Source: Burkholderiales bacterium
Lineage (GTDB): Bacteria > Pseudomonadota > Gammaproteobacteria > Burkholderiales > Burkholderiaceae_C
Length of the DNA stretch: 64,000 nt
Assembly (NCBI GenBank): GCA_019509985.1
Contig: JAEKLF010000032.1
Coordinates: forward strand, 1-64,000
Direction: 5' to 3'
In this document: piece after piece, positions 37,976 to 47,697 of the stretch
Layout of the letters: the number at the start of each line of letters is the position of its first letter
Position numbering within the stretch: the stretch's first letter is position 1
Made by a program: the position numbers and the translations under genes
Notes under the pieces: generated by a model
Database searches by the model: none
Told to the model about the DNA's origin: nothing
The model's input: the letters and a program-made list of their open reading frames with translations, nothing else

Positions 37976-38062
37976 TCGCGGCCTGCGTTCGGGGGATTGT
38001 TTGGGGATGCGCCGTGCGCGGCGCTCGGCAACAATGCGCTCCCCCACCCTCGGAGCTTTGTC

Positions 38063-38683
38063 ATGGCCCGTCCGCTGCTCGCGACCCTGGTCGCCACCTG
38101 CACCGCCCTGCCGCTGGCCGCTTCGGCCGCCGGCTTCGCCACCGATGCGGAAGGCTGGACGATTCCCGCTGGCAGCGGCATCCAGACCTGGGTGGCCACC
38201 GGCGGCAACACCGGCGGTTGGCTGCAGGTGGAGGACATCGACGGCAACACCGACATCATCCTCACGGCGCCCGCGAGCTGGCTGGGCAACTGGTCGGCCT
38301 ATCTCGGCGGCACGCTGTCCTTCGACGCGAAGAACGTCAACGGCATCGCCCCCGACTGGCCGGGTTTCGGCCAGATCAGCATCAGCGGCCCGGGCGGCAA
38401 CGTGCAGCTCGACGCCGTGGCCGCCGGCCTGCCGCCCGCCGACGGGCAGTGGCACCACTATGAGATTGCGCTGACGCCTGCGGCCGGTTGGGGCAGCCAG
38501 GCCGCGCTGGCCGGCGCGCTCGCCAACGTGACCAGCCTGACCCTCAACGGCGAGTTCCACGCCGGGCCGGGCGAAGTGCTGGGCCTCGACAACATCCAGG
38601 TCAGCGCCGTGCCCGAGCCGGCGAGCGCGGCCTTGCTGCTCGGCGGGCTGGGCCTGCTGGCCGGCCTGCGGCGCAAGCGCTGA
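38063..38683 (+). CDS. PEP-CTERM surface protein with laminin-B-like domain
   Basis: 206 residues. A signal peptide (LLATLVATCTALPLAASA) precedes a beta-sandwich domain (DGNTDIILTAPASWLGNWSA, SYLGGTLSFDAKN-like strands, LNGEFHAGPGEVLGLDNI) resembling the laminin-B/IV type. The C-terminus is the sorting signal: VPEPASAALLLGG, a hydrophobic helix and RRKR. Start 38063 has CGGAG upstream. Its TGA overlaps the next gene's ATG as TGATG, which is unusual for a cargo protein and suggests a functional link with the ligase-like protein. Confidence 0.88.
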   Translation: MARPLLATLVATCTALPLAASAAGFATDAEGWTIPAGSGIQTWVATGGNTGGWLQVEDIDGNTDIILTAPASWLGNWSAYLGGTLSFDAKNVNGIAPDWPGFGQISISGPGGNVQLDAVAAGLPPADGQWHHYEIALTPAAGWGSQAALAGALANVTSLTLNGEFHAGPGEVLGLDNIQVSAVPEPASAALLLGGLGLLAGLRRKR

Positions 38684-41310
38684 TGGCCGCCGTCGGCGCC
38701 GCACCGGCAACCGCGACGGGCCTGATGGGCCTGGGCGAGCTGCAGCTCAAGCTGCCGGCCACCCGGGCGCAATGGCTGGCCCTGGTGGCCGGAGTCGGGC
38801 TGGGGCTGGTCGGCGCCGAACTGGCGTGGCACCACCCGCTGTCGGGGCCGCTGGCGCTGGCCGCCTGGGGTGCCGTCGTGCTGTTGGCGGCGCTGTTCTG
38901 GATCAAGACGCCCGTCATCGTGCTCGCGCCGCTGCCGCTGATCGGCCTGGCGCCGTGGACGGGCTGGATCACCTTCGAGGAGATGGACCTGCTCGTCACG
39001 GCCGCGGGCTGCGGCGGCTATCTGGCCTATGCGCTGCGGCTGAACGCGCGCGACCGCGCGCCGGCCTGGCGCCACGGCCTCGCCTATTCATCGGCCGTCG
39101 CCGTCCTGATCGTGCTGCTCGGGCTGTCGGCGGCCTGGAGCATGAAGCGCGGTTTTGCCGATGCCGGCGGCTTCGCCTTCGGCTGGTTCCACGGCTACCA
39201 CGAGGCGATGAACTCGGTGCGCAATGCCAAGGCCATCTTCCTCGTGCTGGCCCTGCTGCCGCTGTGGACGGCCGCCGCCGCGGCGCGGCCGCGCGGCTTC
39301 TCGCGGGGGCTGCTGCTCGGCCTGGTGCTGGCGCTGGCCGGCGGCAGTGCCGCGGCATTGTGGGAGCGCCTGGCGTTCACGGGACTGCTGGACTTTTCCA
39401 CCGACTACCGCACGACGGCGCTGTTCTGGGAGATGCACGTCGGCGGGGCCGCGCTGGACGGTTTTCTCGTGCTGACCCTGCCCTTCGCGCTGCTGGCCCT
39501 GCTGCGCACGCGCTCGCCCTGGCGCTTCGCCATCGGCCTGGGTCTCGCGCTGCTGGCGGCCTATGCCTGCCTGACGACCTTCTCGCGCGGCGTCTATCTC
39601 GCGCTGCCGCTGGCCCTGGTGCCGATGGTGCTGCTGGCGGACGCGCAGCGCCGGCGTGCCGCCGCCTCGGGGCCGGAGAGCAGCCACATCGACAGCACGC
39701 TGGGGCCCGTCGACGAACCAGTGCCGCGCCTGGCCAAGCTGGGCGCACTGGCCATGGCCGGCGCCTTTGCGCTTGCCGCGGCCCTGGTCTTCGGCGGTGG
39801 CGGCTACCGGGGCCTGGCGGCGTTGTTCGGCGTCATGGTCGTGCTGCTGATGATGCCGGCCAGCCTGTGGCTGCCGGGCCTCGGCCAGCGCCTGACGGCC
39901 GTGCTGATGGGTGGCCTGCTGGCGCTGATGCTCGGCGGCGCGAGCTGGGCGCTGTCGATGGCCGTGCCCAAGGCGGCCTATGTGCTCAATGTCGTCGCGC
40001 TGCTGAGCTGCGGGCTGCTGCGCTGGCGCGATGAGCCGGACGAGGTGCGGCCCATCTACGTGCTGCTGGTGTCGACGGCCTGGTTCTGGCTGCTGGCCAC
40101 CATGGTCATCGTCGCCGACTACTGGGGCGGCACCTCGGGCCGCTGGACGGCCGGTGCCGCCGGCCTCGCGCTGGCCGGCCTGTGGGCCGCGATGCTGCTC
40201 GACCAGCGCCTGTGGCCCCTGCCCAGCACGGGGCGCGCCGGCTGGCGCAAGCGCGCGCTGCTGGTGGCGGGGCTGGTGCTAGTGCTGGCCATCGTCGCGG
40301 CGCTGGGCGGCGGCGGCTATCTGCGCGACCGCGTCGCAACCTGGAAGGAAGACGGCCAGACCCGCCTCACGCACTGGCGCGAGAGCCTGCACCTGCTGCA
40401 CGGCGGACGGCAATGGCTGTTCGGCCGGGGCGCCGGCCGCTTCGTGTCGACCAACTTCTACGACGGCCCCGTCGGCAGCCAGGTGGGCGACTACCGGCTG
40501 CGCACCGACGAGACCGAAGCCTATCTCGCGCTGGCCGCCGGCAAACACATGTTGGGCCATGGCGAGCAGTTCCGCGTCAGCCAGCGCATCGCCGCGCCCG
40601 CGCCCGGGCCGGTCACGATCACGCTGGTCAGCCGCTCGGCCACCGACGTCAACCTCGTGCTGCAGATCTGCGAGAAGAACCTGATCTATCCGGACAACTG
40701 CAGCGGCCTCGAGGTCACGCTCAAGCCCTTGCGGCCCGACCATCCCGCGGAGAGCGCGGCGGAGGCGACAGCTGCCAACGCCGTCGCCATGGGCAACTGG
40801 CAGACCAGCCAGCTCAAGCTGGGCCCGGTGCCGCGGCTGGGTGGCGACTGGTGGGCGCCGCGCTTCGTGACCTTCTCGATGTCGCTCAACACGCAGGGCG
40901 CGCGGCTGGACATCGGCCGCATCGGGATGCAGGACAGCCAGGGCCGCCAGTTGCTCGTCAACGGCGACTTCAACCGCGAGATGGCGCGCTGGTTCTTCTC
41001 CAGCGACCGCCACCACCTGCCCTGGCACATCAAGAACGCGGCCTTGCACGTGCTGTTCGAGCAAGGCCTGGTGGGCCTGGCGCTGCTCGGCTCGGCCTAT
41101 CTGCTGGCGCTGGTGCGGCTGAGCTTCGGCCGCGGTCGCGACCACCCGCTGGCCCCGGCCATCGTCGCCGCCCTGATCGGCTTCGGCGCCGTCGGCGCCT
41201 TCGACAGCCTGCTGGACGCGCCGCGCATCGGCTTCATCTTCTTCACGCTGCTGCTGCTGGGACTTGGCTTGCGGGCCTTGCCGGGGGAAGGCGTCGCGCG
41301 AGTGGCCTGA
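38683..41310 (+). CDS. Large O-antigen-ligase/polymerase-like membrane protein
   Basis: 875 residues. About twelve hydrophobic helices occupy ~25-555. The Wzy/WaaL-like signature [19 protein letters not shown] is in the middle and the GRGAGRF loop is at ~582. A soluble beta-rich insert of about 180 residues ([20 protein letters not shown] to [15 protein letters not shown]) precedes the last helices ([17 protein letters not shown]). It probably acts in polymerising or ligating an envelope polysaccharide. It is coupled to the PEP-CTERM gene and convergent with the MarR gene 6 bases away. Confidence 0.8.
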   Translation: MAAVGAAPATATGLMGLGELQLKLPATRAQWLALVAGVGLGLVGAELAWHHPLSGPLALAAWGAVVLLAALFWIKTPVIVLAPLPLIGLAPWTGWITFEEMDLLVTAAGCGGYLAYALRLNARDRAPAWRHGLAYSSAVAVLIVLLGLSAAWSMKRGFADAGGFAFGWFHGYHEAMNSVRNAKAIFLVLALLPLWTAAAAARPRGFSRGLLLGLVLALAGGSAAALWERLAFTGLLDFSTDYRTTALFWEMHVGGAALDGFLVLTLPFALLALLRTRSPWRFAIGLGLALLAAYACLTTFSRGVYLALPLALVPMVLLADAQRRRAAASGPESSHIDSTLGPVDEPVPRLAKLGALAMAGAFALAAALVFGGGGYRGLAALFGVMVVLLMMPASLWLPGLGQRLTAVLMGGLLALMLGGASWALSMAVPKAAYVLNVVALLSCGLLRWRDEPDEVRPIYVLLVSTAWFWLLATMVIVADYWGGTSGRWTAGAAGLALAGLWAAMLLDQRLWPLPSTGRAGWRKRALLVAGLVLVLAIVAALGGGGYLRDRVATWKEDGQTRLTHWRESLHLLHGGRQWLFGRGAGRFVSTNFYDGPVGSQVGDYRLRTDETEAYLALAAGKHMLGHGEQFRVSQRIAAPAPGPVTITLVSRSATDVNLVLQICEKNLIYPDNCSGLEVTLKPLRPDHPAESAAEATAANAVAMGNWQTSQLKLGPVPRLGGDWWAPRFVTFSMSLNTQGARLDIGRIGMQDSQGRQLLVNGDFNREMARWFFSSDRHHLPWHIKNAALHVLFEQGLVGLALLGSAYLLALVRLSFGRGRDHPLAPAIVAALIGFGAVGAFDSLLDAPRIGFIFFTLLLLGLGLRALPGEGVARVA

Positions 41311-41316
41311 TCGGAC

Positions 41317-41775
41317 TCAACCGACATCGAACAGGTTGCCACGCAGCGCCAGCAACTGGTCGCGCAACGCGACGATCTGCGCGGGCGGCAGCTTCATCGC
41401 CGCAGCCAGGCAGGCCGGCACCTCGCGGGCCGGCTGGTGCAGCGCCCGGCCTTCGTCGGTCAGCGTGATGATGACCTGCCGCTCGTCGCGCGTGGAGCGC
41501 TTGCGCGAAAGCAGCCCGCGCGCTTCCAGGCGCTTGAGCAACGGCGTCAACGTGGGCGTGTCCAGGAACAACTGCTGGCTGATCTCCGACACGATCAGCT
41601 CGTCGCGCTTCCAGAGCACCAGCATGACGAGGTACTGCGGGTAGGTCAGGTCCAGCTTGTCCAGCAGCGGACGGTAGGCCCGGTTCAGGCCCAGCATGGT
41701 CGAGTAGACCGCGAAGCACAGCTGCTCCTGAAGGTCCATCGAGTAGTCGTCGGCGGTGCAGGCGGCGTCTTCCAT
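41317..41775 (-). CDS. MarR-family regulator, OhrR-like
   Basis: 152 residues. The N-terminus [20 protein letters not shown] matches OhrR, with the peroxide-sensing Cys20 in QLCF. The winged helix is [20 protein letters not shown] plus the wing [11 protein letters not shown]. OhrR proteins are oxidised by organic hydroperoxides and then release DNA. ATG 41775 is used; ATG 41739 would start just before the DLQEQLC block. The gene next door is an exported hydrolase rather than an Ohr peroxidase. An OhrR-box-like dyad lies about 1.1 kb upstream. Confidence 0.88.
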   Translation of the reverse strand: MEDAACTADDYSMDLQEQLCFAVYSTMLGLNRAYRPLLDKLDLTYPQYLVMLVLWKRDELIVSEISQQLFLDTPTLTPLLKRLEARGLLSRKRSTRDERQVIITLTDEGRALHQPAREVPACLAAAMKLPPAQIVALRDQLLALRGNLFDVG

Positions 41776-41803
41776 GCTGGCACTCTACCGGGCCGGTACG
41801 GCC

Positions 41804-42784
41804 TCAGCGTTTTTGGATGAAGTCCAGCAGATCCTGGTTCAGGCGGTCCTTGTGCGTGTCGGTCAATCCGTGTGGCGCGCCTTCGTAGACGACGAGCTTG
41901 GCACCCTTCACCAACGCGGCCGAAGCCCTGCCAGAGATATCGATGGGCACGATCTGGTCGTCGCTGCCGTGCACCACCAGCGTGGGCACGTCGAATTTCT
42001 TCAGGTCGGCCGTGAAGTCGGTTTCCGAGAACGCCTTGATGGAGTCGTAGGTGTTCTTGTGGCCGCCGGCCATGCCTTGCAACCACCAGTTGTCGATGAG
42101 GCCTTGCGACACCTTGGCGCCCGGGCGGTTGAAGCCGTAGAACGGGCCGGACGGCAGGTCCTTGTAGAGCTGGGCGCGGTTGTCGAGCTGGGCCTTGCGC
42201 AGGCCGTCGAACACCGCCATCGGCACGCCATTGGGGTTGGCGGCGGTCTGCAGCATCAGCGGCGGCACGGCCGACACCAGCACCGCCTTGGCCACCTTGC
42301 CGGTGCCGTGGCGGCCGATGTAGCGCGCCACTTCGCCACCACCGGTGGAGAAGCCCACGAGCACGGCCTTCTTGCCGCGCAGGTTCACGGCGTCCAGCAC
42401 TGCGGCGAGGTCGTCGGCGTAGTGGTCCATGTCGTTGCCGTCCCAGGGCTGGCTGGAGCGGCCGTGGCCGCGGCGGTCATGGGCGATGACGCGGTAGCCG
42501 TGGTCGGCCAGGAAGAGCATCTGGCCCTCCCAGCTGTCGGAGTCCAGCGGCCAGCCGTGGCTGAAGACGATGGGCTGGCCGTCACGCGGGCCCCAATCCT
42601 TCACGAACAGCTGCACGCCGTCCCTCGTGGTGACGTAGCCCGAGCCCTGGATGGCCTGCTTGGCGACGGGCGCGGTGGGCGAGGCGGGCCGGCCAAGCTG
42701 GCCGGTCTGACTGGATTGGGCAAAGGCGCCGCCCAGTGCGAGGGCGGCAGCAGAGGCGACGAGCAGCTTGGTGAACGTGGACAT
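41804..42784 (-). CDS. Exported alpha/beta hydrolase (non-haem chloroperoxidase-like)
   Basis: 326 residues. A signal peptide ([16 protein letters not shown]) is followed by a hydrolase core closely matching non-haem chloroperoxidases: [32 protein letters not shown], the nucleophile in [12 protein letters not shown], acid in [10 protein letters not shown] and His in [12 protein letters not shown]. The family hydrolyses esters and some members are peroxide-linked. The OhrR-like gene follows in the same direction 28 bases after its stop. Its upstream region holds AT-rich inverted repeats. Confidence 0.88.
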   Translation of the reverse strand: MSTFTKLLVASAAALALGGAFAQSSQTGQLGRPASPTAPVAKQAIQGSGYVTTRDGVQLFVKDWGPRDGQPIVFSHGWPLDSDSWEGQMLFLADHGYRVIAHDRRGHGRSSQPWDGNDMDHYADDLAAVLDAVNLRGKKAVLVGFSTGGGEVARYIGRHGTGKVAKAVLVSAVPPLMLQTAANPNGVPMAVFDGLRKAQLDNRAQLYKDLPSGPFYGFNRPGAKVSQGLIDNWWLQGMAGGHKNTYDSIKAFSETDFTADLKKFDVPTLVVHGSDDQIVPIDISGRASAALVKGAKLVVYEGAPHGLTDTHKDRLNQDLLDFIQKR

Positions 42785-42812
42785 GGTGGGCTCCGGATTG
42801 ATGCGATTAAGT

Positions 42813-42828
42813 TTGCTTGCAAATATAT
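42813..42828. promoter_or_regulatory. AT-rich repeat, left copy (upstream of hydrolase)
   Basis: TTGCTTGCAAATATAT, the exact inverted copy of 42905-42920, 29 bases upstream of the hydrolase start. The short palindromic core TTGCAA-like part suggests a MarR-type half site. Confidence 0.45.
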
Positions 42829-42900
42829 CGCGTGCGATGTATTTGATCTGCCGACACACTGGATCGCAGTGTGCCGGCATGGGGTGAACTTTATATTGCG

Positions 42901-42920
42901 TACAATATATTTGCAAGCAA
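42901..42920. promoter_or_regulatory. OhrR-box-like dyad, right copy
   Basis: TACAA-TATAT-TTGCA (42901-42915) is a near-perfect dyad of the OhrR type, and 42905-42920 is the inverted copy of 42813-42828. The pair of sites in the hydrolase/rep intergenic gap could be bound by the OhrR-like regulator encoded just downstream of the hydrolase. Confidence 0.5.
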
Positions 42921-42938
42921 TTCTTTTGGGTCGACTGA

Positions 42939-42964
42939 GCGCGGGGCCTTGAAAGGCCCCGCGC
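42939..42964. other. Perfect 12-bp-stem hairpin in the rep 5' leader
   Basis: Arms 42939-42950 and 42953-42964 pair without mismatch around two loop bases (or 11 bp with a GA-containing 4-base loop). It ends 16 bases before the rep start and has no T-run on either side, so it is more likely a leader structure than a terminator. Confidence 0.45.
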
Positions 42965-42980
42965 CTATGATCCGCGCCCC

Positions 42981-45044
42981 ATGTCGTCTGCCCCGCCCGC
43001 CGCCGGCCTCAACCCGGCCCAGCTCGAAGCCGTCTATCACCTGAGCGGCCCCTGCCTCGTCATTGCCGGCGCGGGCTCGGGCAAGACACGCGTCATCACG
43101 ACCAAGATCGCGCAGTTGCTGGTGTCCGGCTACCGGCCGAGCCAGATCGCGGCCATCACGTTCACGAACAAGGCCGCGCAGGAAATGCGCGAGCGCGCCA
43201 AGGCGCTGGTGGGCAACAAGGCGGCCAAGGATCTGGCGATCTCGACCTTCCACTCGCTGGGCGTGCGTCTGCTGCGCGAGGAAGGCACGCGCGTCGGGCT
43301 GAAGGAGCAGTTCTCCATCCTCGACAGCGACGACGTGCTGAACGTGCTGAAGGACGCCGGCGGCACGACGGACATGAACCAGGCGCGGCGCTGGCAGTGG
43401 ACGATTTCCCTCTGGAAGAACCAGGGCCTCGGCCCGGCCGAGGCGGCCCAGGTCGCCAAGGACGAGGACGAGCGTGCCGCCGCCGCCGTCATGGTGCGCT
43501 ACCAGGAGCGGCTTGCGGCCTACCAGGCCGTGGACTTCGACGACCTCATCACGCTGCCACTGAAGCTCTTGAGCACCGACGCCGAAGCGCGCGCGAAGTG
43601 GCAGGACAAGCTGCGCTACGTGCTGGTGGACGAATACCAGGATACCAACGCCGTGCAGTACGAACTGCTGAGGGCGCTGGTCGGCGAGCGCGGCATGTTC
43701 ACGGCCGTGGGCGACGACGACCAGTCCATCTACGGCTGGCGCGGCGCGACCATCGAGAACCTGAAGCGCCTGCCGACCGACTACCCCGCGCTCAAGGTCA
43801 TCCCGCTGGAGCAGAACTACCGCTCCACCGGCTCAATCCTGCGCGCGGCCAACAACGTCATCGCCGGCAACCCCAAGATCTTCGAGAAGAAGCTGTGGAG
43901 CGAGTACGGCGACGGCGAGCCCATCGCGCTGCTGGAGGCCGACGGCGAGGAGCACGAAGCCGAGCGTGCCGTCGCGCGCATCCAGCAGCTGCGCGGCGAC
44001 GGTGTGGGGCCGCAGTTCCGCGACTTCGCCATCCTGTACCGCGCCAACCATCAGGCGCGCGTGTTCGAGCAGGCACTGCGCCGCGCGCAGATTCCCTACA
44101 AGGTGTCGGGCGGGCAGAGTTTCTTCGACAAGGCCGAGATCAAGGACTTGTGCGCCTGGCTGCGACTGCTGGTGAACCAGGACGACGACCCAGCCTTCCT
44201 GCGCGCCGTGACCACGCCCAAGCGGGGCATCGGCCACACCACGCTCGGGGCGCTCGGCAGCTTCTCGGCGCAGTGGAAGTGCAGCATGTTCGAGGCACTC
44301 TTCTCCGAAAGCCTGGCCACCGCGCTGACCAAGCGGGCCCTGGACGGCCTGCACGAGTTCGGCCGCACCGTGAACGAGCTGCAATACAAGGCCAGGCACA
44401 CCGAGGGCCACACCGCCGCCCACGCGATGCTGACCGAGTGGCTGAAGGACATCGGCTACGAAGCCCACCTGCTCGACAACGAAGAAAACGAGAAGGTGGC
44501 CCAGGCGCGCTGGGGCAACGTGCTGGACTTCGTCGACTGGGTCGCCAAGCGCTGCGGCGGCCAGCACAGCGAGGAAGGCGGCGTCAGCTTCACCGAGCCC
44601 AAGCAGAGCGTGCTGGACGTGGCGCAGACCATCAGCGTCATCCTGTCGCTGGCCGAGCGCGGCGACGAGCAGGACCAGGTCACGCTGACCACGTTGCACG
44701 CGTCCAAGGGGCTGGAGTGGCCGCATGTCGTGCTCGCCGGTGTCAACGAAGGCCTGCTGCCCTTCAAGCGCGAGGAAGCCGAGCTGACGCCCGAGGCGCT
44801 GCAGGAGGAGCGACGGCTGATGTACGTGGGCATCACCCGCGCCCGCACGACGCTGGCCGTCTCCACGCTGCGCCGGCGCAAGAAAGGCCGCGACACCGTC
44901 GTGGGCATTCCCAGCCGCTTCCTGGCCGAGATGAAGTTGAACGAAGGCAGTAGCCGCGAGGATCCGCGCGAAAAACTCAAGCGCATGCGTGCCGAACTGG
45001 CCGCCAAGGCTGCGGCGCGGGCTGAAATGCCGCCTCCGGACTGA
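42981..45044 (+). CDS. rep: UvrD/Rep-family DNA helicase
   Basis: 687 residues. SF1 motifs are complete: LNPAQLEAV and Walker A AGAGSGKT, motif Ia TFTNKAAQEM, motif II VDEYQDTNAVQY, motif III VGDDDQSIYGWRGA, motif IV LEQNYRST, motif V LHASKGLEWPHV and motif VI EERRLMYVGITRAR. Length and spacing match Rep, a 3'-5' helicase that clears stalled forks and proteins from DNA. The C-terminus is basic and Ala-rich. The start at 42981 lies after a perfect hairpin and no strong ribosome site is visible. Confidence 0.93.
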   Translation: MSSAPPAAGLNPAQLEAVYHLSGPCLVIAGAGSGKTRVITTKIAQLLVSGYRPSQIAAITFTNKAAQEMRERAKALVGNKAAKDLAISTFHSLGVRLLREEGTRVGLKEQFSILDSDDVLNVLKDAGGTTDMNQARRWQWTISLWKNQGLGPAEAAQVAKDEDERAAAAVMVRYQERLAAYQAVDFDDLITLPLKLLSTDAEARAKWQDKLRYVLVDEYQDTNAVQYELLRALVGERGMFTAVGDDDQSIYGWRGATIENLKRLPTDYPALKVIPLEQNYRSTGSILRAANNVIAGNPKIFEKKLWSEYGDGEPIALLEADGEEHEAERAVARIQQLRGDGVGPQFRDFAILYRANHQARVFEQALRRAQIPYKVSGGQSFFDKAEIKDLCAWLRLLVNQDDDPAFLRAVTTPKRGIGHTTLGALGSFSAQWKCSMFEALFSESLATALTKRALDGLHEFGRTVNELQYKARHTEGHTAAHAMLTEWLKDIGYEAHLLDNEENEKVAQARWGNVLDFVDWVAKRCGGQHSEEGGVSFTEPKQSVLDVAQTISVILSLAERGDEQDQVTLTTLHASKGLEWPHVVLAGVNEGLLPFKREEAELTPEALQEERRLMYVGITRARTTLAVSTLRRRKKGRDTVVGIPSRFLAEMKLNEGSSREDPREKLKRMRAELAAKAAARAEMPPPD

Positions 45045-45076
45045 AGCGCTCATTCGCGGGGGTCCCCCTCAAGCGC

Positions 45077-45089
45077 GTGAAGTCTTCAC
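45077..45089. promoter_or_regulatory. GTGAAG-T-CTTCAC dyad upstream of the small exported gene
   Basis: A perfect 6-bp dyad around one base, 61 bases upstream of the ATG at 45151, in the 106-bp gap after rep. It could be an operator. Confidence 0.35.
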
Positions 45090-45150
45090 ACCCCAGCCGC
45101 GCTAGGCTGCGAACAATGCGTTTCAGCCCTTCTTTTTTCGGTGAGTCCGC

Positions 45151-45519
45151 ATGAAAGCCCTGCTCCTTGCTGCTGCCCTCGCTGCCTTCAGTGCCGTTGC
45201 GCCCGCTGGCGCCGAACACAATCCGCGCCCGCAAGGCGTGACCGATACCGCGACCGCCGCGCTGATCGCCGACGCCGGCCATCTCGGCTCGGCCAGCCTG
45301 ACCGCCTTCAACGGCAGCCGCTGGACGCCGGCCGAGCGTCAGGCCGAGGCCAACACCGGCTTCGAAGCGCTGCAAGTCGAAACCGGTACGCTGCTCATCG
45401 CCCTCGGTCTGCTGGCGCTGGCCTTGTACCGCCCGCTGACGAGTGCACTGCGCCGCCAGGAACAGCAGCGCCGCGCCACCGCGCTGGCCAGCACGCTGAG
45501 CCATACGCCGCACGGCTGA
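45151..45519 (+). CDS. Small exported membrane protein, unknown
   Basis: 122 residues. A signal peptide (LLLAAALAAFSAVAPAGA) is followed by a short hydrophilic region (NGSRWTPAERQAEANTGFEA) and one membrane helix (GTLLIALGLLALALYRPLTS), with a His-Gly tail. No family was recognised. It is a single gene with its own upstream dyad and ends before a GC-rich hairpin. Confidence 0.6.
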   Translation: MKALLLAAALAAFSAVAPAGAEHNPRPQGVTDTATAALIADAGHLGSASLTAFNGSRWTPAERQAEANTGFEALQVETGTLLIALGLLALALYRPLTSALRRQEQQRRATALASTLSHTPHG

Positions 45520-45542
45520 GCAGCCTCCTTCGGCAAATTCAC

Positions 45543-45564
45543 GCGGGCGCTTCAAGGCGCCCGC
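45543..45564. terminator. GC-rich hairpin between convergent genes
   Basis: GCGGGCGC (45543-45550) pairs with GCGCCCGC (45557-45564) around TTCAAG. It lies between the stops of the small exported gene and priA and can serve both strands, though no T-run follows. Confidence 0.5.
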
Positions 45565-45609
45565 TGCGCTTGCGCCAGCCAAGGGCTGCGCCCTCGCCGC
45601 TCGGAACGC

Positions 45610-47697
45610 TCAAATCGCCAGCGGGTCGACGTCGACGGCCCAGCGCACCACGGCCTTGTGATCGCGCTTGAGCGCGATCAACGCCGGCACCCAGTCGCGC
45701 AGGAAGGCCTGCAGCCGCGTGCGCTGCGTGGCCTCCACCAGCATCTGCATGCGCTCCACGTCGGCCACGCGCGCGACGGCGTGCGGCACCGGCGGGTAGA
45801 CGAGCACGCTCCCATTGCCGTCATCGTGCGCCAGCTCCGCCGCGGCGCTCAGGAAGGCCTTGGCTGCGTCCACGGTGCGTGCCTCGGCCCGCAGCAGCGC
45901 CAGGTGGGAGAACGGCGGCAGGCTGGCCGAGCGACGCTCCGCGAGCTGGTCGGCCGCGAAGCGCACGTAGTCGTGCCGCGCCAGCGCCTGGTAGAGGGCG
46001 TGATCACGATGCCAGGTCTGCACCCACATTTCGGCTGGCGTCTCACTCCCAGCGTCACGTTCGGCGTCTCGCCCTGCACGCCCACCGGCCTGCATGAGCA
46101 GCGCGAACAGGCGCTCCGGCGCGCGGAAGTCGCTGCTGAACAGGGCCCCATCCGGGTTCACTGCGGCGACGAAGCGGATGCGGCGGAAGTCGTGGCCCTT
46201 GGTGATCATCTGCGTGCCCACCAGGATGTCCACGTCGCCGTCGTGCACGGCCTGCAACTGCGCCTGCAGCTCACCCTTGCGGCGCGTGGAGTCGGCGTCG
46301 ATGCGCAGCACGCGCGCGCCGGGCAGGGCCTCGCCGAGCTGCTCCTCCAGCCGCTCCGTGCCGCGGCCGATGGGCGCGATGTCGGCATTGCCGCAGTTGG
46401 GGCAGGCACGCGGCACGCGCTCCGTGAAGCCGCAGTGGTGACAGCGCAGCGTGCGGTCGCGCTTATGGAAGACGCGCCAGGCGCTGCAATGCGGGCAGTC
46501 GCTCTTCCACTGGCATTCGCCGCAGTGCAGCACCGGCGCGTAGCCACGGCGGTTCAGGAAGACGAGGCTCTGCTCGCCGCGGTCCAGCCTCTCCTTCAGC
46601 GCCGCCAGCAGCGGCGCGGTCAGCGCGGTGGATACCCCGGGCGTCGGCGGCAGCGCCTTCATGTCGAACAGGCGCACCCGGGGCAGCGCGCCGCCGCCGA
46701 TGCGTGCGGCCAGAGTGAGCCGCTCATAGCGGCCCGACTCGGCGTGCTGCCAGCTTTCCAGCGACGGCGTGGCCGAGCCCAGTACGACGGGAATCTTCAG
46801 GTCATGCGCGCGCCAGACAGCCAGGTCGCGCGCCGAGTAGCGCGCGCCGTCCTGCTGTTTGTAGGACGGGTCATGCTCCTCGTCGACGACGATGAGGCCC
46901 AGCTCGGGCATGGACGCGAACACGGCCAGCCGCGTCCCGAGCACGAGGCGCGCGCGGCCCAGATGCGCGGCCAGCCAGTTCTGCAGGCGCTGGACCGGTG
47001 TCAGCGCGCTGTGCAGCGAGACGATGGCCAGCGGTTGGGGCATCAGGGCCGCGAAGCGCTCGGTGAAGCGGGCTTCGAGCTGCGGCGTCAGGTTGATCTC
47101 GGGCACCAGCACCAGCACCTGCCGGCCGGCCGCCAGCGCAGCCTCCGCCGCGCGCAGGTAGACCTCGGTCTTGCCGCTGCCGGTGACGCCGAACAGCAGC
47201 AACGGCTTCAGCGGGCCGCCGTCGATCTGCGCCCCGATGCGCGCGACGGCCTCGGCCTGCTCGGGCGCCAGCTCGGGCCTGGCGGGTTCGGGCACGGCGA
47301 CGGCCATGGCCGCCTTGCGGTCCAGCTTGCGCAGCCGGGCGGCGAGCTGCTCGGGCGACAACTCGCGCAGTTGCGGCGGCAACACGGCGCTGGCGAGCTC
47401 GCCGACACTGCGCTGGTAGTAACCGGCCGCGAAGGCCAGCAGCCGGCACCAGTCGCGCCCCAAGGGTGCGAGCGCGTCGAACACGGCGGTCACCGGGCGC
47501 AATTCGACCTCGGGCGCCGCGGCTGGGTCGCCCGGCCAGACCACGCCCAGCAACTCGCGCCTGCCCAGCGGCACCCGCACCAGTGATCCCGATGCAAGCG
47601 CCTGCTCACTCGCGTAGTCAAGCGGGCCCGTCAGCCCGCTGTGCTGGGGGGCGTCGACGGCGACGCGCACCACGTTCACGCCCAGCGTTTCAGCCAC
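45610..47697 (-). CDS. priA: Primosomal protein N' (PriA helicase)
   Basis: 695 residues. The N-terminal 3'-DNA-binding domain, Walker A GVTGSGKTE, DEEH box (VVDEEHDPSYKQ) and the SATPSLES motif are present. A zinc-binding insert follows with eight Cys in CGEC, CPHC, CHHC and CPNC. PriA restarts replication at collapsed forks. The GTG start is used. Its stop is 91 bases from the convergent exported gene. The 319-bp upstream region, shared with the end of hemE, contains DnaA-box-like sequences. Confidence 0.95.
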   Translation of the reverse strand: MAETLGVNVVRVAVDAPQHSGLTGPLDYASEQALASGSLVRVPLGRRELLGVVWPGDPAAAPEVELRPVTAVFDALAPLGRDWCRLLAFAAGYYQRSVGELASAVLPPQLRELSPEQLAARLRKLDRKAAMAVAVPEPARPELAPEQAEAVARIGAQIDGGPLKPLLLFGVTGSGKTEVYLRAAEAALAAGRQVLVLVPEINLTPQLEARFTERFAALMPQPLAIVSLHSALTPVQRLQNWLAAHLGRARLVLGTRLAVFASMPELGLIVVDEEHDPSYKQQDGARYSARDLAVWRAHDLKIPVVLGSATPSLESWQHAESGRYERLTLAARIGGGALPRVRLFDMKALPPTPGVSTALTAPLLAALKERLDRGEQSLVFLNRRGYAPVLHCGECQWKSDCPHCSAWRVFHKRDRTLRCHHCGFTERVPRACPNCGNADIAPIGRGTERLEEQLGEALPGARVLRIDADSTRRKGELQAQLQAVHDGDVDILVGTQMITKGHDFRRIRFVAAVNPDGALFSSDFRAPERLFALLMQAGGRAGRDAERDAGSETPAEMWVQTWHRDHALYQALARHDYVRFAADQLAERRSASLPPFSHLALLRAEARTVDAAKAFLSAAAELAHDDGNGSVLVYPPVPHAVARVADVERMQMLVEATQRTRLQAFLRDWVPALIALKRDHKAVVRWAVDVDPLAI

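Noticed and set aside
42939..42964. Hairpin before rep as a rho-independent terminator
   Set aside because: No T-run follows on either strand, so only a leader structure is reported.
45658..47586. Plus-strand ORF opposite priA
   Set aside because: PriA motifs and zinc-binding Cys are on the minus strand; the plus reading is His/Gln/Arg-rich and motif-free.
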